In this document: in pieces, positions 1 through 4,865 of the stretch
How positions within the stretch are numbered: the stretch's first letter is position 1
Layout: every line of letters begins with the position of its first letter
NCBI GenBank assembly: GCA_028702015.1
Contig: JAQVPO010000097.1
Location: 1-5,516, forward strand
Direction of reading: 5' to 3'
DNA length: 5,516 bases
Source of the DNA: Synergistaceae bacterium
GTDB lineage: Bacteria > Synergistota > Synergistia > Synergistales > Synergistaceae
Position numbers and translations under genes: made by a program
Notes under the pieces: generated by a model
Told to the model about the DNA's origin: nothing
The model's database searches: none
What the model saw: only the letters and a program-made list of their open reading frames with translations

Positions 1-733
1 CTGAATGTTTCAGCCTGCATAAATCCGTTCTGTCCTGTCACAGCGTCAAGTACGATCAGGGCTTCCGCCGGGCCTTCGGGTATCTCGCCTTTAACTATCC
101 TGTATACCTTGGCAAGTTCTTCCATGAGGTTGGATTTTGTGTGAAGCCTGCCCGCTGTATCTGCAATTACTACATCATAACTGCCTGCTTTTGCAGCCAT
201 TATTGCATCAAAGACGACAGCAGCCGGATCGCTGTCCTGGCTCTGGGCTATTACTCTGATACCTGTCCTATCGCCCCATGCCTTGAGCTGATCGATAGCG
301 GCTGCCCTGAAGGTATCAGCAGCTGCAAGAAGGACTTTTTTCCCTTCCTTTTTCAGCTGTGCTGCAAGTTTTCCGGCAGTTGTCGTTTTTCCGCTTCCAT
401 TAACACCTATCATAAGTATTACTGACGGCTTCCTGCTGACATCAAGTGGGGCTCCCATTCCTTTACTTCATCAAGCTGTTCAGTTAAAAGTTTTGAAAAA
501 ACTGCCCTAAGTTCAGATGTCCTTGATATCCTCTCGTCTATGGACTTCTGCTGCAGTCTTTTGATCAGTTTTTCAGTTAGGTCTATTCCAACATCACCGA
601 GTATCAGCAATTCTTCAAGTTCTTCCCAGAAGCTGTCTGATATCGGTTCATCTGAAAATAGATTGGATATACCCTGTGTCCATTTATTCCCTGTATTTTT
701 CAGCCTACTGGCAAGGTTTTTAAAAAGATCCAA
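1..733 (-). CDS. ftsY: Signal recognition particle receptor FtsY, 3' end off the window, with an apparent frameshift
   Basis: FtsY is the membrane-associated GTPase that docks SRP-ribosome complexes at the Sec translocon. From a TTG start, the first frame encodes the helical N domain (about residues 1-95, including LEELLILGDVGIDLTEKLI) and stops at 419-421. The NG GTPase domain continues in another frame from about 467 to the left edge. There I read the P-loop GVNGSGKTTT, then DTFRAAA, then the G3 motif DTAGRLH, and finally LDAVTGQNGF. The TKLD and later motifs lie beyond the window. The two halves would join smoothly as ...LDEVKE-MGAPLDVSRKPSVIL if one base were added. The TTG is chosen because AGGAGG sits 8 bases upstream and the protein begins MDLFKNL, like other FtsY N termini. 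It follows ricT by 12 bases. FtsY identity is very secure. Whether the break is real or an error is open, and I lean to a sequencing or assembly error because ftsY is normally essential. Confidence 0.93.
419..470 (-). other. ftsY: Frame-change interval inside ftsY
   Basis: The upstream frame stays open until TAA at 419-421. The GTPase-domain frame is open only downstream of a TGA at 468-470, so the frame change must lie between these points. The coding strand here contains short runs (AAAGGAATGGGAGCCCC), and adding one base in the GGAATGGG part restores a normal FtsY linker. I see no A-AAA-AAG-type slippery heptamer, so a programmed shift is not supported. Confidence 0.8.
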
Positions 734-741
734 ATCTTATG

Positions 742-747
742 CCTCCT
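742..747 (-). promoter_or_regulatory. Shine-Dalgarno that fixes the TTG start of ftsY
   Basis: AGGAGG on the minus strand lies 8 bases before the TTG at 731-733 and overlaps the ricT stop codon (TAG, 746-748). No in-frame ATG occurs nearby, so the strong site and spacing decide the start. The overlap with the ricT stop suggests translational coupling. Confidence 0.75.
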
Positions 748-2011
748 ATTCCTCCGCGGCGGGCTTTTCAGTTTTTTTTGCTCCAGATCTTCTTCGCCTG
801 GGACGTCGTGGTTTTTGTTTATGTATTTCTGCCCTTTCTCCCTCTTTTTCCTTTGCAGAAGGCATTGGCATTTTTTTATTGCTCTCTTTTGCAATAGCCT
901 CTTTCGTCTGATCTTTGGTCCCTGCAGGAATTTTTCTCGGTCTCCTTTTCTTTTTGTGCGGCTTTGTTTCAGGTGAAGCAGTATACCCTTTTTCTTCTTT
1001 TTCTTTTTTCTTTTCTTTACGGCTCTCTTCTGTTTCCCTGTGGAGCTTTGTATCAGTGCTGCTGTAGCTTTCAGGCAGATCTATACGCTGCCTTAGAGGC
1101 ACAGTCTCTTCCGCTTCGTCTGCAATTATCCATTCTTTGCCAGAAGTAACAGTTTCTTTGAATTCATCAAACTGTTCTATTGGGATCTTTATCTCCCCTC
1201 TTCCGGGAACATAGCACCGTACATTGTTTGTGTGTATCTCAACTCCGGATACAACTACATTGCCGTTAGGGGTCTTGATCTTTGTGCCGGGATTGGGAAG
1301 TTTTTCCCACAGTTCTCTGTAAACATTATGCTCATAACACATGCAGCACATGAGCCTGCCGCAGATACCCGATATCTTTGCAGGATTAAGCGCAAGATTT
1401 TGTTCCTTAACCATTTTTATACATATAGGGGCGAACTGATTTAGCCAATAGCTGCAGCAGCAAGGCTGACCGCAAGGACCTACCCCTTTTATTATTTTTG
1501 CTTCATCGCGGACTCCTATCTGCCGGAGCTCAATTCTTGTTTTGAACTCCCTCGCTAGATCGCGTACGTAAGCCCTGAAATCCACCCTTTGGTCGGAAGA
1601 GAAATAAAAGAATAATTTTCTTCTGTTGCGTAAAAATTCTACATCTATAAGCTTCATTTCAAGTTCGTGCGGCTTTAGCAGGGTGATCGCGCTCTTCAGT
1701 ATGTTTTTTTCTTCTTCCCTGTAGAGATCTCCTGTCGCAATATCCTCGTCTGATGCAAAAGCAATGAAGGATAGGTCTGTAACGAGAGGCTCCACAGACT
1801 TTGAAGCAGTATCGCCGTGTTCTGATGCATTTCTAAGAAGCCGGTATTCGGCCTCCTGTTCAGGTGTTATTGGCCCGGCTATCACAGCAAGTTCTTCGCC
1901 TCTGTGTGATTCGACCACAACTGTCTCGCCTTTTGCGATAGGCTCTTCAGTACCGTATTCTAAAATGCCAAGGTATCTTGGCTTACCGTAAATTGCTAAA
2001 TATTTGTTCAC
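746..2011 (-). CDS. ricT: PSP1 domain protein of the RicT/YaaT family with a long basic C-terminal tail
   Basis: About 421 residues from the preferred GTG. The core matches RicT (YaaT), which in Bacillus subtilis works with RicA and RicF in an Fe-S-containing Y-complex that influences mRNA processing and phosphorelay signalling. The family signature runs from about residue 168 to 227: VRDEAKIIKGVGPCG, then a CCCS cluster, IKMVKEQNLALNPAKISGICGRLMCC and CYEH. The Cys residues at about 180, 184-186, 217, 222-223 and 225 include the positions that match the conserved RicT cysteines. The N-terminal third (about 1-75) and the helical middle are ordinary for PSP1 proteins. From about residue 300 to the end the chain becomes low-complexity and Lys/Arg/Glu-rich (KEKKKEKEEK, KKKRRPRK, RRPRRRR), about 120 residues that the Bacillus protein (about 275 residues) lacks. 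It overlaps the end of holB by 29 bases. Family assignment is secure; the role outside Bacilli is unknown, and the tail suggests nucleic-acid or ribosome binding (inference). Confidence 0.88.
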   Translation of the reverse strand: MNKYLAIYGKPRYLGILEYGTEEPIAKGETVVVESHRGEELAVIAGPITPEQEAEYRLLRNASEHGDTASKSVEPLVTDLSFIAFASDEDIATGDLYREEEKNILKSAITLLKPHELEMKLIDVEFLRNRRKLFFYFSSDQRVDFRAYVRDLAREFKTRIELRQIGVRDEAKIIKGVGPCGQPCCCSYWLNQFAPICIKMVKEQNLALNPAKISGICGRLMCCMCYEHNVYRELWEKLPNPGTKIKTPNGNVVVSGVEIHTNNVRCYVPGRGEIKIPIEQFDEFKETVTSGKEWIIADEAEETVPLRQRIDLPESYSSTDTKLHRETEESRKEKKKEKEEKGYTASPETKPHKKKRRPRKIPAGTKDQTKEAIAKESNKKMPMPSAKEKEGERAEIHKQKPRRPRRRRSGAKKTEKPAAEE

Positions 2012-2726
2012 AGCGAACACCCTCCTTGATGACCATATAGGTAAGATCCTGTATCATCGGGACAGAAAGCCTTTTTGATCCCATCAGCCTTACAAGCGAA
2101 TCCAGCTCAGCTGCATCCCGGAAATTTCCTTTTTCAGCAAGATCCATTACCCAGTTTCCTATCTCAAGATAGAGTATTTCAGGATCTTTTTTTTTGCCTG
2201 CGGCTATCCAATCCGCCCATTCTTCATCGGAAACAGGATGTGCCTTAGCCTGCGCTATTTCTTCGGGCAATTCGATACGAACAGCCCATACTCTGCTTTT
2301 TATCGTAGCAATAAGCTTGTCTTCCTCAGAGACAAAGAGTATACAGCCGTGCTCCGGAGGTTCCTCAGTCAGCTTAAGAAGGCTGTTTGAAGCTTCCAGC
2401 GATAACTTGTCAGCGCACCAGATTACAGCCATCCTTTTGTCTGAGACCAAAGGATGCAGAGCAAGTTCTCCCTGAAGAGTCCTGCATTCGTCAATCGAGG
2501 GCGGAACAAGGTGTTTGCCTGCATGGATCAGGTCTGGATGATTCCCGTCTTTCCAGATCTGGCTGTCCCCAAGCATAAGTCTGCCATAATTTTCCACGAA
2601 CATTTCCTGCATTATCCCGGGCAAAGCAACAGCAACTGACTGCGGACACCTATTCATGGCTGCAGCAGATGCGATATCTTTCCATCCCTGCGAAGCCTCA
2701 AGCACAGACAATGCGTCATTTATCAC
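1983..2726 (-). CDS. holB: DNA polymerase III delta-prime-like clamp-loader subunit
   Basis: 247 residues from a GTG start. Delta-prime is the stator of the clamp-loader complex that places the beta sliding clamp on primed DNA. Seen here are HPDLI (about 63-67), the segment RMAVIWCADKLSLEASNSLLKLTEEPPEH (about 98-126, the family's NALLKxLEEPP motif), and the sensor-like IKSRVWAVRIELP (142-154). The Walker A region is degenerate (around VAVALPGIMQEMF, 31-43), with no GxxGxGKT, and there is no four-Cys zinc module. Delta-prime subunits are often unable to bind ATP, so this fits, but the protein is clearly shorter than the usual 300-330 residues, mostly in the collar domain. The GTG shares bases with the tmk stop (GTGA) and AAGGGGG lies 8 bases upstream, indicating coupled translation. 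Its position between tmk and ricT is the typical holB location. The alternative is a generic degenerate AAA+ protein, which the gene order makes less likely. Confidence 0.85.
   Translation of the reverse strand: MINDALSVLEASQGWKDIASAAAMNRCPQSVAVALPGIMQEMFVENYGRLMLGDSQIWKDGNHPDLIHAGKHLVPPSIDECRTLQGELALHPLVSDKRMAVIWCADKLSLEASNSLLKLTEEPPEHGCILFVSEEDKLIATIKSRVWAVRIELPEEIAQAKAHPVSDEEWADWIAAGKKKDPEILYLEIGNWVMDLAEKGNFRDAAELDSLVRLMGSKRLSVPMIQDLTYMVIKEGVRCEQIFSNLR
2021..2027 (-). promoter_or_regulatory. Shine-Dalgarno that selects the second GTG as the ricT start
   Basis: AAGGAGG on the minus strand directly abuts a GTG at 2018-2020, leaving no spacer. It lies 9 bases before a second in-frame GTG at 2009-2011. 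Normal spacing therefore favours the second GTG, giving MNKYLAIYGK as the N terminus. The site lies inside the holB coding region. Confidence 0.7.
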
Positions 2727-3337
2727 AGAATAAGCCCCCTTGAGGCAAGAGATGAGATCATCTGTTCAAAAATTTGCTCACTGCTTTCTTCAGCGCATTG
2801 AATAACTATCCATCTTTGGGGATCGCGTTCTGAAAGGGCAAGATAGCCTTCTCTTATTTTTGTCATAAAAGATATCCCCTCTCTCTCGAAAGAATCCAGA
2901 TCTCCCCTTGACCTTGCTCTTTTCAGTGCGTTTTCTGGAGGTATGTCAAACAGGATAGTAATATCAGGGACAGGAAATGCTGAAGCTTCCGCAAGCGTAT
3001 CAAATATTTCAAGAGGAAGCCCTCTGCCCCATATCTGATATGCAAGCGTTGAATCGTGGTATCTTTCGCATACGACATCTGTATCTGAATCTATGGCAGG
3101 CTGTATCACAGAAGCGATGTGCTCAGCCCTGTCAAGCATGAAAAGATAAGCCTCGCTCCATTCATGTTTCAGTCTTCCGCTGATCACGATCTCTCGAAGC
3201 ACTTCACCGCCTGGCCATCCGCCTGGCTCCCTGGTAAGGATAGCCTTGCGCTTTTTCTCGCCGACAAGCCATTTCCACAGCAAAGAGGCCTGCGTAGACT
3301 TTCCTGAACCATCTATTCCCTCAAAGGTTATAAACAT
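2723..3337 (-). CDS. tmk: Thymidylate kinase (dTMP kinase)
   Basis: 204 residues, the usual length for the family. The cytosolic enzyme phosphorylates dTMP to dTDP with ATP, an essential step to dTTP. Motifs in order: the P-loop EGIDGSGKST (6-15), TREPGG (35-40, dTMP contact), LDRAEHI (68-74), ERYHDST (91-97, normally DRYxDSS), AYQIWGRGL (99-107), and an Arg-rich LID segment RARSRGDLDSFERE (139-152). The Asp-to-Glu change in ERY is conservative. The start is ATG with FITFEGIDG immediately after it, as in other TMPKs; the upstream AAGGGCGGG is a moderate ribosome site. It is the first gene of the tmk-holB-ricT-ftsY run and its TGA stop overlaps the holB GTG start. It begins about 35 bases after the terminator, so it probably has its own promoter. 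Confidence 0.97.
   Translation of the reverse strand: MFITFEGIDGSGKSTQASLLWKWLVGEKKRKAILTREPGGWPGGEVLREIVISGRLKHEWSEAYLFMLDRAEHIASVIQPAIDSDTDVVCERYHDSTLAYQIWGRGLPLEIFDTLAEASAFPVPDITILFDIPPENALKRARSRGDLDSFEREGISFMTKIREGYLALSERDPQRWIVIQCAEESSEQIFEQMISSLASRGLIL
2735..2741 (-). promoter_or_regulatory. Shine-Dalgarno for the GTG start of holB
   Basis: AAGGGGG on the minus strand lies 8 bases before the GTG at 2724-2726, within the last codons of tmk. A nearby ATG at 2718-2720 is out of frame with holB, so the GTG is the supported start. Confidence 0.65.
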
Positions 3338-3361
3338 ATTATCCCGCCCTTACGAGAATTT

Positions 3362-3370
3362 ATAATAACA
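3362..3370 (-). promoter_or_regulatory. Candidate extended -10 promoter for the tmk operon
   Basis: The minus strand reads TGT followed by TATTAT (5 of 6 matches to TATAAT with a TGn extension), 24 bases upstream of the tmk ATG. No convincing -35 box is present, because the expected place falls in the terminator hairpin; extended -10 promoters can act without one. This is inferred from sequence only. Confidence 0.4.
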
Positions 3371-3371
3371 C

Positions 3372-3397
3372 AAAAAGCCCCGCACTGAGTGCAGGGC
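3372..3397 (-). terminator. Rho-independent terminator after tRNA-Sec
   Basis: On the minus strand a 9-base-pair stem (GCCCTGCAC with GTGCGGGGC, one G-T pair) closes a three-base TCA loop and is followed by TTTTT. It begins 13 bases after the tRNA CCA end. It would terminate transcripts of tRNA-Sec, and of the phosphorylase pair if they read through, before tmk. It lacks a T-tract in the plus direction, so it is one-way. Confidence 0.88.
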
Positions 3398-3410
3398 ATA
3401 CTATTATACA

Positions 3411-3507
3411 TGGCGGAGGCGTGTGCGAATCGAACACACCGGGACCGGCGTTACCGACCCCCACCGGATTTGAAGTCCGGGCCCAGCACCAGCTGAAACT
3501 CGCCTCC
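3411..3507 (-). tRNA. selC: Selenocysteine tRNA, anticodon UCA
   Basis: 97 bases including an encoded GCCA end. The anticodon arm has stem CCGGA/TCCGG around loop CTTCAAA, giving anticodon TCA, which reads UGA. The variable arm is long: an 8-pair stem GGGGTCGG/CCGGTCCC around TAACG, the hallmark of bacterial tRNA-Sec. The T loop is TTCGATT on a 5-pair stem. The D stem is extended to about six pairs (TTCAGC/GCTGGG, two of them G-T) with the short loop TGGT. The acceptor has seven clear pairs (GGAGGCG/CGCCTCC); the eighth position, usually paired in bacterial tRNA-Sec, is A opposite A. This tRNA is charged with serine, converted by SelA, and delivered by SelB. None of selA, selB or selD is in the window. 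A UGA-suppressor or Trp tRNA is excluded by the variable arm and the overall likeness to E. coli selC. Confidence 0.95.
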
Positions 3508-3521
3508 ATGCGGACTGTCGT

Positions 3522-3550
3522 AGATTAACAGAAATAGACATTAATTTCAA
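3522..3550 (-). promoter_or_regulatory. Candidate promoter for tRNA-Sec
   Basis: In the 50-base gap after the pyrimidine phosphorylase, the minus strand shows TTGAAA (3545-3550, 5 of 6 to the -35 consensus), a 17-base spacer, and TAATCT (3522-3527) preceded by TGT, an extended -10. The -10 matches only TA and the final T of TATAAT. The predicted start would fall a few bases before the tRNA 5' end, which fits a short leader. No terminator separates the tRNA from the upstream gene, so readthrough is also possible. Confidence 0.5.
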
Positions 3551-3557
3551 CTTCCAA

Positions 3558-4865
3558 TTAGTAAACCATATCGATTATGAGCTTTCTTTTGACAGCGCTG
3601 TCACCTACTTGCCAGCATTTATTGACATAACTGAGAGCGCTCAGGAGCTGTTCGTCATGATTATAATATATTCTCAGCAAAACATCACCTTGGCACACTT
3701 TGTCTCCAACTTTTTTCAGCAGCTGGATCGCTACAGATGGATCAATGATATCTTCCTGAGTCAGCCTTCCTCCGCCCAGTGCTCTCAGGCCTTCCCCTAT
3801 AAGCAGTGCGTCAAGCCTGGACAGATATCCCTTTCTGTCTGATCGGATCTCGCAAACTGAAGAAGCCCTTGGGAGTACCCGTTCAGGATCTCTTGCTACA
3901 GAACTGTCTCCGTTCTGTGCAGATATAAGTTCTTCAAATTTTTTAAGGGCAGTTCCGTTATCAAGCGCTTGGGCTGCAAGCTGGGTTCCCTCATCAGCAG
4001 TGCCGGCCCTGCCTGACATATTAAGCATGTGTCCGGCAAGAGTCAGGCAGAGTTCACGTGTGTCAGACGGCCCACTGCCTGAAAGTATCTCTATAGCCTC
4101 ACGAACTTCCGCAGAATTGCCTGTCCATTCACCCAGCGGCTGTTCCATGTCTGTTATTACAGCTACACACTCTTTGCCAAGTTTTTTAGAAATTTCTACA
4201 AGTTTTTGGGCAAGCTCTCTTGCCTTCTCTATGTCGTTCATGAAAGCGCCGCTTCCGCACTTGACATCGAAAAGATAGCCGTATGCGCCGCCGGCCAGTT
4301 TTTTGCTGATTATACTTGCAGTTATAAGAGGTATAGATGGGACTGTGCCGGTAACATCTCTTAGCTTGTAAAATTTTCCCTCAGCAGGCGCGAGCTTTAC
4401 TGAATGGCCTGATATGGCACATCCTATTTTATCTACCTGACCTCTGAATTCATCTTCACTGAGGTGCATATTGATGCCAGGGATCGATTCAAGCTTGTCA
4501 ATTGTACCTCCCGTATAGCCAAGCCCAGGCCCGCTCAGCTTTGATATCCTGGCTCCGCAGGCTGCGACAAGCGGTACTAGGACAAGGGTCGTTTTATCGC
4601 CAACTCCGCCGGTGCTGTGCTTGTCTATGATCCTCTCCTCAGGCGGGTAGATCATTGTTTTTCCTGAACCTGCGAGGGCAAGTGTGAAATATATCAGTTC
4701 ATCATCGTCAAGGCCATTCAGAAAAGCGGCCATCAGCCATGCGGAGATCTGATAATCCGGGATCGTTTTATGCATCACAGCTTCTATGAAGGCATGGAAT
4801 TCTTCCTCATTATGAGGTAATCCGTCCCTTTTCTTTTCTATGAATTCGATGCCGTTGAAATTCAT
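3558..4865 (-). CDS. pdp: Pyrimidine-nucleoside phosphorylase (thymidine phosphorylase family)
   Basis: 435 residues from the ATG at 4863-4865, close to the usual 430-440. It catalyses phosphorolysis of uridine and/or thymidine to the base and (deoxy)ribose 1-phosphate. Seen: IEKKRDG near the N terminus, the phosphate-binding DKHSTGGVGDKTT (about 81-93), the family signature region SGPGLGYTGGTIDKLE (111-126), LRDVTGTVPSIPLITASIISKK (168-189), DVKCGSGAFM, and a C-terminal domain with VGDKVCQGDVLLRIYYN. By alignment, the E. coli thymidine phosphorylase residues Arg171, Ser186 and Lys190 are kept (R169, S184, K188). The signature Arg and the His85-equivalent are Pro113 and Tyr117 here. The start is chosen because it overlaps the stop of the purine phosphorylase (TAATG) with GAGGG 10 bases upstream; an in-frame ATG at 4902-4904 would need a 40-base overlap. 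The Pyn/Pdp type rather than strict DeoA is favoured by overall resemblance, but substrate range cannot be read. Confidence 0.93.
   Translation of the reverse strand: MNFNGIEFIEKKRDGLPHNEEEFHAFIEAVMHKTIPDYQISAWLMAAFLNGLDDDELIYFTLALAGSGKTMIYPPEERIIDKHSTGGVGDKTTLVLVPLVAACGARISKLSGPGLGYTGGTIDKLESIPGINMHLSEDEFRGQVDKIGCAISGHSVKLAPAEGKFYKLRDVTGTVPSIPLITASIISKKLAGGAYGYLFDVKCGSGAFMNDIEKARELAQKLVEISKKLGKECVAVITDMEQPLGEWTGNSAEVREAIEILSGSGPSDTRELCLTLAGHMLNMSGRAGTADEGTQLAAQALDNGTALKKFEELISAQNGDSSVARDPERVLPRASSVCEIRSDRKGYLSRLDALLIGEGLRALGGGRLTQEDIIDPSVAIQLLKKVGDKVCQGDVLLRIYYNHDEQLLSALSYVNKCWQVGDSAVKRKLIIDMVY

Noticed and set aside
419..470. Programmed -1 frameshifting in ftsY
   Set aside because: No A-AAA-AAG-type slippery heptamer or obvious stimulatory structure was seen. 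A missing base explains the data more simply, although the case stays open as a finding.
700..894. Minus-strand 64-residue frame overlapping the ricT end and the ftsY start
   Set aside because: It is an alternative frame of the low-complexity Lys/Arg-rich ricT tail. Both neighbouring genes explain the sequence better.
540..911. Plus-strand open frames such as 540-911, 141-425, 964-1149, 1232-1444, 1764-1991, 2194-2475, 3609-3842, 4000-4278 and 4956-5138
   Set aside because: They lie wholly opposite well-supported minus-strand genes, have no recognisable domains, and have compositions expected of antisense shadows.
2012..2020. GTG at 2018-2020 as the ricT start
   Set aside because: It directly abuts the AAGGAGG sequence, leaving no spacer. 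The next in-frame GTG has normal 9-base spacing.
3411..3507. UGA-suppressor or tryptophan tRNA
   Set aside because: The UCA anticodon alone could fit, but the 8-pair variable arm, extended D stem and overall resemblance to selC fit only tRNA-Sec.
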